Assembly (NCBI GenBank): GCA_016195115.1
Contig: JACQAI010000509.1
Location: 1 to 7,317, forward strand
Source of the DNA: Pseudomonadota bacterium
GTDB taxonomy: Bacteria > Pseudomonadota > Alphaproteobacteria > Elsterales > Elsteraceae
Reading direction: 5' to 3'
Length of the DNA stretch: 7,317 bases
Shown here: positions 1 through 6,073 of the stretch, piece after piece
Numbering within the stretch: position 1 is the first letter of the stretch
Layout: each line of letters begins with the position of its first letter
Translations under genes and position numbers: made by a program
The notes under the pieces: model-generated
The model's database searches: none
The model's input: only the letters and a program-made list of their open reading frames with translations
What the model was told of the DNA's origin: nothing

Positions 1-692
1 CGCTGGCCACGCTCGAGGCGGCCGGGTACGCCGAACGGCATCAGGGGTCGGCGACGTTCGTGATCGGCAAGGCGGCGCGGACGCTCGCGCTCGGGTTCAT
101 GGCGCAGTTTCCGGTGCGCGATCTCGCCTTGCCGTACTTGCAGCGCCTGACCCTGGAGACCGGGCAGGCGTCCTCGCTGTTCGTGCGGCTCGGCTGGTTC
201 GCCGTGCGCGTCGCCACGATCTCCGGCCCGACCGTGCTGACCGACCGCACCCCGATCGGCGAGGCGCGCTCGCTCCTCGTCGGCGCGCCGTCGCGCTCGA
301 TCCTCGCGTTTCTGCCCGACCCGGAGTTCGACAGCGCCGTGGCACGCGCGGCGCCGGAAACCTTGTCGGTCCGGACCCTGGGCGCGGATCGCAACCGGAT
401 TCGCGCGGCCGGCATCGCCGTGGCGGCGAGCCAGCTCGAGCCCGGCGCCGTGGATATCGCCGCGCCGCTGTTCGACAATCGCGACCGCGCCATCGCGTCG
501 ATCGCCGTCGAAGGCGCAGCGGCCAACCTCGGCCCGACGATCGCGGCCGCAGGCGGGATGGCGCGCCAGATCATCGACGATCTGGCGGCGAAGACGCGAA
601 GCGAGATCACCCTCGCGATGTCGCACTACGGCCACGTGGATCCCGACCAGATCGCCCTGGCGGCCAGCGCCGACGCGCTCAGAAGCGGATGA
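1..692 (+). CDS. IclR-family transcriptional regulator, 5' end cut off by window
   Basis: The open frame runs from the window edge (first whole codon at 3) to a TGA at 690-692, giving about 229 residues. The first visible residues, LATLEAAGYAERHQGSATF, match the end of the recognition helix and the wing of an IclR winged helix-turn-helix. The following KAARTLALGFM stretch corresponds to the linker helix. The rest looks like the GAF-like IclR effector-binding domain (PYLQRLTLETGQASSLFVR, then a hydrophobic core ending near FDNRDRAIASIAVEG). Most of the roughly 60-residue DNA-binding domain and the true start therefore lie outside the window. ATG or GTG codons inside the visible part should not be taken as the start, because IclR homology continues upstream of them. 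The C-terminus extends some 20 residues past the usual last helix. The family binds small aromatic or organic-acid effectors; the ligand and targets of this member cannot be read here. Its last 14 bases overlap the convergent second IclR gene. Confidence 0.85.
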   Translation, partial: LATLEAAGYAERHQGSATFVIGKAARTLALGFMAQFPVRDLALPYLQRLTLETGQASSLFVRLGWFAVRVATISGPTVLTDRTPIGEARSLLVGAPSRSILAFLPDPEFDSAVARAAPETLSVRTLGADRNRIRAAGIAVAASQLEPGAVDIAAPLFDNRDRAIASIAVEGAAANLGPTIAAAGGMARQIIDDLAAKTRSEITLAMSHYGHVDPDQIALAASADALRSG

Positions 693-1449
693 TCGGCACC
701 GCGGGGAACATCCGGCTGTGCTGGTTGAGCTCGGCCATGATCGACCGGATCGCCGGAATCGACGCATCCGCGATCTCGATCGTGAAGCGCTGCACCGGCC
801 CGCCGATCGTGATCGCCGCCAACGGCCGATCCATCGCGCCGAGCACCGGAAACGACAGGAAATTGGCGCCGGTCGAAAAGTCCTCGTAACTGCGCGCGAA
901 CCCGCGGCTGCGCACGAGCTTGATCTCCGCCCACAATTTCTCCGGCTCGACGATCGTCGTTGGCGTGACGCGCTGGAGCGGGGCGGCCGCCTCGATATAA
1001 CGCGCGACCTCGTCGTCCTGGAGAAACCCCAACAGCGCCCGCGAGCCCGATCCTGCGTGCAGCGGGATCGGCTGGCTGAGCGGCGAGTAGCCAACCTTGA
1101 CGCCGTCAGCCTGAATGCTGTCGATGCAGACGTTGTAGCGTCCCACGATGATGCTCAGGAACGCGCTTTCGTTGGTCAGACGCTGCAACGCGCTCAGATA
1201 CGGCTGACATAGCGAGCGAACGTCCAGCGCATCGCCGTCGGCGATGAAGCCCAGAGCGACGTGGCTGAGCTGGTACTTCTGGCCGCTCGTATCCCGGATC
1301 ACGTAGCCCTCCTGGTGCAGGGTATCGAGCGCCTCGAAGGCCGAGTTCTTCGCGCAGCCCAGCTCGCGGCTGACTTCGGTCACGCCCCATAGCGGCTTCC
1401 GGGAGAACAGCGACAGGACGTTGAGCACCCGGAGGCTTCCCTTGTTCAT
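679..1449 (-). CDS. IclR-family transcriptional regulator, complete (256 aa)
   Basis: This is a complete IclR-type protein of usual family length. Residues 4-65 form the winged helix-turn-helix, with helices around LRVLNVLSLF and VTEVSRELG and a recognition helix near KNSAFEALDTLHQEGYV. Residues about 75-250 form the effector-binding domain (LCQPYLSALQRLTNESAFL, HAGSGSRALLGFL, FARSYEDFSTGANFLSFPV). The start at 1449 is chosen because it places the helix-turn-helix at the N-terminus as in relatives, and a GGAG ribosome site lies 5 bases upstream (1455-1458). The frame stays open to 1707, but that extension would overlap the divergent monooxygenase gene and has no IclR homology. The gene is divergent from the monooxygenase operon, so it is the likely local regulator of that operon and may control itself. 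Whether it activates or represses cannot be told from sequence. Its 3' end overlaps the other IclR gene by 14 bases. Confidence 0.92.
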   Translation of the reverse strand: MNKGSLRVLNVLSLFSRKPLWGVTEVSRELGCAKNSAFEALDTLHQEGYVIRDTSGQKYQLSHVALGFIADGDALDVRSLCQPYLSALQRLTNESAFLSIIVGRYNVCIDSIQADGVKVGYSPLSQPIPLHAGSGSRALLGFLQDDEVARYIEAAAPLQRVTPTTIVEPEKLWAEIKLVRSRGFARSYEDFSTGANFLSFPVLGAMDRPLAAITIGGPVQRFTIEIADASIPAIRSIMAELNQHSRMFPAVPIIRF

Positions 1450-1468
1450 ACGGTCTCCGTGCCCGCGG

Positions 1469-1482
1469 CCCTCGAGCGAGGG
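1469..1482. repeat. Short perfect palindromic arms in the IclR gene leader
   Basis: CCCTCG and CGAGGG arms of 6 bp flank a 2-base centre. The element sits about 20 bases upstream of the start codon of the 679-1449 gene, inside its predicted 5' untranslated region. It could be a secondary operator or a small hairpin. In DNA this rich in G and C, a short palindrome may also be chance. Confidence 0.3.
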
Positions 1483-1493
1483 GGCTCTCGTCG

Positions 1494-1523
1494 TTGACCG
1501 GCCGAGGCATTGTACGGTATTTT
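1494..1523 (+). promoter_or_regulatory. Candidate sigma-70-type promoter for the monooxygenase operon
   Basis: TTGACC at 1494-1499 matches the -35 consensus at five of six positions. TATTTT at 1518-1523 is a partial -10 (four of six) with an 18-base spacer. The predicted transcript start is near 1530. That would place the ATG at 1526 upstream of the message and favour a start at 1541 or 1550 with an almost absent leader. The -10 lies inside the dyad at 1510-1549, so a bound regulator could block or reposition polymerase. This is a pattern match only. Confidence 0.35.
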
Positions 1524-1537
1524 GAATGATAAACCAA
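1509..1537 (-). promoter_or_regulatory. Candidate sigma-70-type promoter for the divergent IclR gene
   Basis: Read on the minus strand, TTGGTT (1537-1532) is followed after exactly 17 bases by TACAAT (1514-1509). TACAAT matches the -10 consensus at five of six positions; the -35 matches only at TTG. The predicted transcript start is near 1502, leaving a leader of about 50 bases before the GGAG ribosome site and the ATG at 1449. Both elements fall within or touch the 1510-1549 dyad, which would fit autoregulation by the IclR protein. Confidence 0.4.
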
Positions 1538-1549
1538 ATTATGGGACAA
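1510..1549. promoter_or_regulatory. Imperfect 40-bp dyad, candidate IclR operator
   Basis: The element is centred between 1529 and 1530, and I count 13 of 20 base pairs matching across the axis. The outer arms are TTGTAC (1510-1515) and GGACAA (1544-1549). The inner arms are TATTTTG (1518-1524) and CAAATTA (1535-1541), which include a perfect TTTG/CAAA pair. The stretch is strikingly AT-rich compared with its surroundings. It lies between the divergent IclR and monooxygenase genes and overlaps candidate promoters for both. IclR proteins commonly bind palindromic sites in such divergent regions as dimers or dimer pairs, so this is the natural operator candidate. No specific IclR consensus was matched. 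Confidence 0.45.
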
Positions 1550-3553
1550 ATGGACCCCAGCGCACCGCCCATCGACCCGACACAGCAGGTGCGCGCCGCC
1601 GCCGCCGATGGCGCGGCCTTGCGCGCCGCGGTCGCCGAGGCCGACATCGTGCCGCTGGCGATGAGCCTCGTGCAGCTGACGCGGCGAGCCGAGCTGCTCG
1701 AGCGCATCCGCGCTCACGTCACCGGCGGCTGGGATTTCCTGCAAACCATCCCGCGCGACCTGCAGGACGAGATCCGCGCCGCGCTGGTCGACACCATCGA
1801 GCGCCTGGCGGCCGAGCAGCGGACCATTGCGGTCGAACCGCCGGCCGACCTGCTCGGGCGGATGATGGAAGTCGCGGTCGGGCAGACGGTGCCCGACGAG
1901 TACAAGCCGCTGTTCCGCGAAGAGATGAGCTTCGGCGGCATCGACTATCGCACCGTCGAGTGGCGGACGCCGCCCGATCGGGCGCGCCTCGCCGATTTCC
2001 ATGTCGTGGTCGTCGGCGCCGGGCTGTCCGGCATCGCCATGGCGATCAAGCTCCAGGAAGCCGGAATCCCGTATACCATCATCGAAAAAAACGACGAGGC
2101 TGGCGGCACCTGGCTGGAGAATTGCTATCCCGGCTGCGGCGTCGACACGCCGTGTCACTTCTACTCGTATGCGTTCGAGACCAACTGCGACTGGTCCGAG
2201 TTCTTCGTCAAGCGCGACGAGCTGCTCGCCTATGCGCTGCGTTGCGTCGACAAGTACGGCATCCGCGACCGCATCCGGTTCGGCGAGGAGGTCGTGCGCG
2301 CCGACTGGGACGAGACGGCGGCGCAGTGGACGATCGCCACGCGCCGGCGCGACGGATCGCAAGCGGTGCTCCGCGCCAACGTGTTCGTGACCGCGGTCGG
2401 CGCGCTCAGTCGCCCTGCGATCCCGGACATCCCCGGCCTGAAGGATTTCGCCGGACCGCGGTTCCACACCGCGGCGTGGGACAAGACCGTCGATCTCGCG
2501 GGCAGGCGCGTCGCCATGATCGGCACCGGCGCGAGCGGCATGCAGACCGGGCCGAGCGTGGCGCCGAGCGTCGCGCGCCTGACGATCTTCCAGCGCTCGC
2601 CCCATTGGTCGATCCGCCATCCGCTCTATTTCGCCAAGGTGTCACAAGGCGTCCGGTGGGCGATGCGGCACATCCCGTTCTACGCCAACTGGTTCCGCTT
2701 CCAGCTCTTCTGGGCGGCATCCGACGGCTTCCACGCGACCCTGCGCAAGGATCCCGCCTGGGACGACGGCGGCCGCACCCTCAATCGCGCCAACGCCGAG
2801 CTGCGCGCGCAGCTGATCGCGCAGATCACGGCCGAGCTCGGCGAGCGCACGGACCTGCTGGACAAGGTGATTCCCGAGTACCCGCCGTTCGGCAAGCGCA
2901 TGCTGCGCGACAACGGCTGGTACAAGATGCTGCAGCGGCCCAACGTCGAGCTCGTGACCGGCAAGGTCGATCGCGTCGAGCCCGACGCGGTGGTCGCGCA
3001 CGGGCACCGCCACCCGGTCGACGTCATCGTGCTCGCGACCGGCTTCCAGGCCGCGCGCATGCTCTGGCCGATGGACATCCGGGGGCGCGACGGCGTCTCG
3101 CTGCGCGATCGGTGGGGTGACGATGACCCGCGCGCCCATCTCGGGCTCACGGTCCCGGGATTTCCAAATTTCTACATGATCTACGGGCCGAACACGAACC
3201 TCGCCCACGGCGGCAGCGCGATCTTCCACAGCGAGTGCCAGGTCCGCTACGTCATGCTGGCGCTGCGCGAGATGATCGAGCAGCGCGCCGACGTCGTGGC
3301 CGTGCGCACCGCACCCTACGAGGCCTACAACGCCCGCCTCGATGCGGCGCTCGCGCAGATGTCGTGGGCCCATCCCGGGGTCACGAACTGGTACAAGAAC
3401 AAGCGCGGGCGCGTCGTAATGAACTCGCCGTGGCGGCTGGTCGACTATCGCAACCTGACCGCGGAGTTCGATACCTCGGAGTACGAGTTCGGTCGGATCG
3501 CGGGGCGCGCGGCGCCCGCTTCCGACCGGAAGCCCGCGCGCCGGGCCGGATAA
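1526..3553 (+). CDS. Baeyer-Villiger flavin monooxygenase, 4-hydroxyacetophenone monooxygenase type
   Basis: The product is a predicted cytoplasmic FAD- and NADPH-dependent enzyme that inserts oxygen next to a ketone to give an ester or lactone. Numbering from 1526 (675 aa), the FAD Rossmann motif GAGLSG is at 164-169. The long-type fingerprint GGTWLENCYPGCGVD is at 193-207. The Baeyer-Villiger motif FxGxxxHxxxWD (FAGPRFHTAAWD) is at 308-319, the NADP Rossmann motif GTGASG at 333-338, the ATG motif at 504-506 and YGPNT at 553-557. The roughly 150-residue N-terminal extension before the first Rossmann fold, and segments such as FGKRMLRDNGW and TNWYKNKRGRV, are characteristic of the 4-hydroxyacetophenone monooxygenase branch (about 640 aa). 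The start is uncertain: ATGs at 1526, 1541 and 1550 give proteins of 675, 670 and 667 aa, and none has a strong ribosome site. The 1526 ATG lies within the dyad and the candidate promoter. The real substrate is unknown. The gene is followed after 40 bases by a binding-protein gene, probably in the same operon. Confidence 0.93.
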   Translation: MINQIMGQMDPSAPPIDPTQQVRAAAADGAALRAAVAEADIVPLAMSLVQLTRRAELLERIRAHVTGGWDFLQTIPRDLQDEIRAALVDTIERLAAEQRTIAVEPPADLLGRMMEVAVGQTVPDEYKPLFREEMSFGGIDYRTVEWRTPPDRARLADFHVVVVGAGLSGIAMAIKLQEAGIPYTIIEKNDEAGGTWLENCYPGCGVDTPCHFYSYAFETNCDWSEFFVKRDELLAYALRCVDKYGIRDRIRFGEEVVRADWDETAAQWTIATRRRDGSQAVLRANVFVTAVGALSRPAIPDIPGLKDFAGPRFHTAAWDKTVDLAGRRVAMIGTGASGMQTGPSVAPSVARLTIFQRSPHWSIRHPLYFAKVSQGVRWAMRHIPFYANWFRFQLFWAASDGFHATLRKDPAWDDGGRTLNRANAELRAQLIAQITAELGERTDLLDKVIPEYPPFGKRMLRDNGWYKMLQRPNVELVTGKVDRVEPDAVVAHGHRHPVDVIVLATGFQAARMLWPMDIRGRDGVSLRDRWGDDDPRAHLGLTVPGFPNFYMIYGPNTNLAHGGSAIFHSECQVRYVMLALREMIEQRADVVAVRTAPYEAYNARLDAALAQMSWAHPGVTNWYKNKRGRVVMNSPWRLVDYRNLTAEFDTSEYEFGRIAGRAAPASDRKPARRAG

Positions 3554-3578
3554 GCCGAACCACTCACGAGCGTCGAAC

Positions 3579-3590
3579 AGGAAGGGAAGG
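3579..3590 (+). promoter_or_regulatory. Strong purine-rich ribosome binding site of the binding-protein gene
   Basis: The stretch AGGAAGGGAAGG ends 3 bases before the ATG at 3594, and its GGGA core is 6 bases from it. It fixes the start and suggests strong translation, as expected for a periplasmic binding protein made in excess. Confidence 0.7.
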
Positions 3591-3593
3591 CCG

Positions 3594-4802
3594 ATGCGAT
3601 CGCTGCGTTTTGCCACGATCTGTCTTCTGGCGGCGCTGGCGGCGCGCGGCGCCGCGGCGGCCGACGACGGGCCGGTCAAGCTCGGGGTCATCACCGACAT
3701 GTCGGGCGTGCTCTCGGCGGTCGCCGGTCCCGGCTCGGCCGAGGCCGTCAAGCTGGCGATCGAGGATGTCGGCGGCAGCGTGTTGGGCAAGCCGATCGAG
3801 CTGGTGTCGGCCGACCACCAGGGCAAGGCCGACCTCGCCTCGGCGATCGTGCGCCGCTGGTTCGACCAGGACGGCGTCGACGTGACCATGGATTATGTCA
3901 GCTCGGCGGTCGGCATCGCCGTGATCAGCGTCGCCAACGAGAAGAACAAGATCTCGCTGATCACCGGCGCCGCGAGCTCCGACTTCACCAGCAAGCTGTG
4001 CACCGACAAGCACTTTCACTGGGGCTACGACACCTACCAGCAGGCCAGCGTCGTGCCCCCCGTGCTGGTCCGGGAAGGCTCCGATAGCTGGTTCTTCATC
4101 ACGGCCGATTATGCCTTCGGCCATGCGCTCGAGCGCGATACCACCAAGAAGGTGATCGAGGCCGGCGGCAAGGTGGTCGGCGGCGTGCGCTCGCCGATCA
4201 ACACGTTCGACTACTCGTCGTTCCTGCTCCAGGGCATCTCGTCGGGCGCCAAGGTGATCGCCATCGCGGCAGCGGTCGACGACCTCCAGCGCCTGGTCAA
4301 GCAGGCGCACGAGTTCAATCTCATCACCAAGGACCGCAAGGCGGTTGCCCTGCCCATGGTGCTGGTCGACGTCCATGGCGTCGGCGCCCAGGCGATGCAG
4401 GGCATCCGCTTCAGCACGGTGTTCTACTGGGACACCGACGAGAAGACGCGGGCGTTCTCGAAGCGCTTCGAGGCCCGCACCGGCAAGCCGCCGTCCGAGG
4501 TGCACGCGATGAACTACAGCGCTTCGCTGCACTACCTCAAGGCGGTCAAGTCCGCGAACACCAAGGCGACCGCCGCAGTCGCGAAGAAGATGCACGAGCT
4601 GCCGGTCGACGATGCGGTGACGACGCCGGCCGCCACGATGCGCGAGGACGGGCGGCTGATGCGCGCAGTCTATGTCGGCGAGGTCAAGCAGCCGTCGGAG
4701 TCTCGTGGCCCGTGGGATCTCTACAAGGACCTGAAGTCGGTGCCCGGCGAGCAGGCCTTTCGCCCGCCCGCCGAAAGCGAGTGCCCGCTGCTCAAGAAGT
4801 AG
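3594..4802 (+). CDS. Periplasmic ABC-transporter substrate-binding protein, LivK-like (Peripla_BP_6)
   Basis: This 402-residue exported protein has a typical Sec signal peptide: MRSLRF, a hydrophobic core and an AAA cleavage site near residue 22-23. No lipobox cysteine is seen at the cleavage site. The mature part starts with VKLGVITDMSGVLSAVAGPG, the first beta strand and ligand loop of the type I periplasmic-binding fold of the branched-chain amino-acid family. Later segments (WFFITADYAFGHALERDT, GFxx-like AIAAAVDDLQRLVKQ) fit the same two-lobed fold. Two cysteines remain in the mature protein, at 136 (SKLCTDK) and 397 (ESECPLLKK), and may pair as a disulfide. The C-terminal PGEQAFRPPAES-C-PLLKK tail is, from memory, common in environmental relatives with unassigned ligands. 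No permease or ATPase gene follows; the next gene is convergent, so the protein must work with a transporter encoded elsewhere. Its place just after the monooxygenase gene suggests uptake of that enzyme's substrate or a related compound (inference). Confidence 0.92.
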   Translation: MRSLRFATICLLAALAARGAAAADDGPVKLGVITDMSGVLSAVAGPGSAEAVKLAIEDVGGSVLGKPIELVSADHQGKADLASAIVRRWFDQDGVDVTMDYVSSAVGIAVISVANEKNKISLITGAASSDFTSKLCTDKHFHWGYDTYQQASVVPPVLVREGSDSWFFITADYAFGHALERDTTKKVIEAGGKVVGGVRSPINTFDYSSFLLQGISSGAKVIAIAAAVDDLQRLVKQAHEFNLITKDRKAVALPMVLVDVHGVGAQAMQGIRFSTVFYWDTDEKTRAFSKRFEARTGKPPSEVHAMNYSASLHYLKAVKSANTKATAAVAKKMHELPVDDAVTTPAATMREDGRLMRAVYVGEVKQPSESRGPWDLYKDLKSVPGEQAFRPPAESECPLLKK

Positions 4803-4805
4803 CGG

Positions 4806-5987
4806 TTAGGCGCCCGCGAGCGCGCGCCGAATTGCCGCCACCGCGGCCATCGTCAGCGCGATCAGCCCGGCATCGAGCGCGTCGACCTGCGACGACACGG
4901 TCGCGATCACGATCTGGTTGCGGCGATCGACGAACAGATATTGGCCGTGGATGCCGAGCCCGAACAGCAGCGGCGCGTCGCCGCGCTCGACGTACCACTT
5001 GGCGCGATAATGCATGACGCGGCCGGGGAAGAACGGCGCGAACACCCCGGCATTCCAAGCCTCGGGGCTGCCGTTCGTCGCGATGTCGTCGATCCAGGCG
5101 CCGGGGACCACCGCGCCGTCGACGATCGCCTGGCCGACGCGCGCCAGGTCGCGCACCGTGGCACAGATGCCGCCGGCGCAGCGCGGCGCGCCCAGCCGAT
5201 CGACCGTGACGTAGGCGCTGTGCTCGGCACCGATCGGCCGCCAGATCAGCGCGCTCATCAGATCGGCGAAACGCCGGCCGGTCGCGCGCTCGATCACCCA
5301 GCCGAGCAGGTCGGTGTTGGGCGAGATGTAGTGGAAGCGACCACCGTGTGGGCTCTCGAGGGCCGTGAGGCTGCGATAGAAGCCGCGCAGGTCGGAGGGA
5401 CGCTCGCCAGGCGCCAGCGGATTCCAGTTGGTCGACTTGCGGTATTCGACGATCGGACCCGACGTCGCGGTGTAGTCCTCGGCGAACGCGACACCGGTGC
5501 GCATGTCGAGCAGCTGGCGGATCGTGGCGCCGTCATAGGCGGTGCCGGCGATCTCCGGTAGCACCGCGGTGACCGGGCGATCGGCATCGAGGTCGCCGCG
5601 ACCGATCAGCACGCCAGTCAGCAGCCCGGTCAGCGACTTCGACACCGACATCAGGATGTGGGGCGTCGCCGCCGTCATACCGTGGGCGTAGCGTTCGATG
5701 ACGACGCCGCCGCGGTGGAGCACGACCAGACCGTCGGTGCCCGCCGCCTCAAGGAACCCGTCGAGCGATAGATCGCGCGCGCCGGCCGGCCGGATGAGCA
5801 CGCCACCGGCATCGATCGGCGCCGCCGGCAGGGCGCGCACGGCCGCCGGGTCATGGGCGATTTCGGCCGATGGCACGAGCTCGCGGACGTGTTGGAAGGC
5901 CCAGCAATTGAACGGCGCCGTCCGCCAGTTCGCCAAGGTGACCTGGTCGTGCGGTGCCGGCGGAAAGCCCGTCATCAGAGTCGTCAT
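4806..5987 (-). CDS. Serine hydrolase, class C beta-lactamase fold (NylB / family VIII esterase-like)
   Basis: Numbered from the ATG at 5987 (393 aa), the catalytic SxxK is S114-V-S-K117 in LMSVSKSLTGLL. The second motif is Y220-I-S-P-N224 (FHYISPNTDLLGW), supplying the catalytic tyrosine, and the third is H348-G349-Q350 (GLGIHGQYLFVD) in place of the lactamase KTG. The FAEDY segment at 168-172 resembles the substrate-loop tyrosine region of 6-aminohexanoate-dimer hydrolase. Such enzymes cleave esters or amides by a serine acyl-enzyme; true beta-lactam hydrolysis is less likely. There is no signal peptide, so the enzyme is probably cytoplasmic. The N-terminal NWRTAPFNCWAFQHVREL is typical of this subfamily and supports the start at 5987. 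The frame is open to 6071, but that would almost touch the divergent gene and adds arginine-rich sequence. The gene converges on the binding-protein gene with a 3-base gap and could hydrolyse the ester made by the monooxygenase (inference). Confidence 0.9.
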   Translation of the reverse strand: MTTLMTGFPPAPHDQVTLANWRTAPFNCWAFQHVRELVPSAEIAHDPAAVRALPAAPIDAGGVLIRPAGARDLSLDGFLEAAGTDGLVVLHRGGVVIERYAHGMTAATPHILMSVSKSLTGLLTGVLIGRGDLDADRPVTAVLPEIAGTAYDGATIRQLLDMRTGVAFAEDYTATSGPIVEYRKSTNWNPLAPGERPSDLRGFYRSLTALESPHGGRFHYISPNTDLLGWVIERATGRRFADLMSALIWRPIGAEHSAYVTVDRLGAPRCAGGICATVRDLARVGQAIVDGAVVPGAWIDDIATNGSPEAWNAGVFAPFFPGRVMHYRAKWYVERGDAPLLFGLGIHGQYLFVDRRNQIVIATVSSQVDALDAGLIALTMAAVAAIRRALAGA

Positions 5988-6058
5988 CGCGGTGATCCGC
6001 TGCGCAATACGGGAGGGGCAGACGAAAGCAGGCTGCCATGGGACAATCCGCCGACTGC

Positions 6059-6065
6059 GGGGGGA
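6059..6065 (+). promoter_or_regulatory. Ribosome binding site that sets the amidotransferase start
   Basis: The purine run GGGGGGA ends 8 bases before the ATG at 6074. It supports that ATG over the in-frame ATG at 6038, which lies upstream of this site. The 86-base divergent gap 5988-6073 shows no convincing -35/-10 pair for either gene. Confidence 0.55.
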
Positions 6066-6073
6066 AAACAATC

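Noticed and set aside
1541..1549. ATGGGACAA shared between 1541-1549 and 6038-6046, as a possible common regulatory site
   Set aside because: Nine-base matches are expected by chance many times in 7 kb, and the contexts differ.
1450..1707. N-terminal extension of the IclR gene to 1707
   Set aside because: The extension has no IclR homology, would lie within the monooxygenase coding region, and skips the good ribosome site before 1449.
1106..2620. Long open frame on the minus strand opposite the monooxygenase and IclR genes
   Set aside because: Its product is rich in Arg, Ala, Gly and Asp with no recognisable domain. It overlaps two well-supported genes and is typical of antisense frames in high-GC DNA.
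1510..3120. 536-residue plus-strand frame overlapping the monooxygenase
   Set aside because: The arginine-rich composition and lack of motifs show it is a shadow of the monooxygenase frame, which carries all diagnostic motifs.
2642..3889. 415-residue minus-strand frame across the monooxygenase and binding-protein genes
   Set aside because: It spans two convincing genes on the other strand and shows no domain features.
4803..4830. Terminator between the convergent binding-protein and hydrolase genes
   Set aside because: Only 3 bases separate the stop codons, and the GGCGC/GCGCC stem at 4809-4828 is 5 bp with a large loop and no T tract.
6038..6073. Upstream ATG at 6038 as start of the amidotransferase
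   Set aside because: The family needs Cys directly after the initiator Met, and the purine-rich ribosome site lies downstream of 6038.
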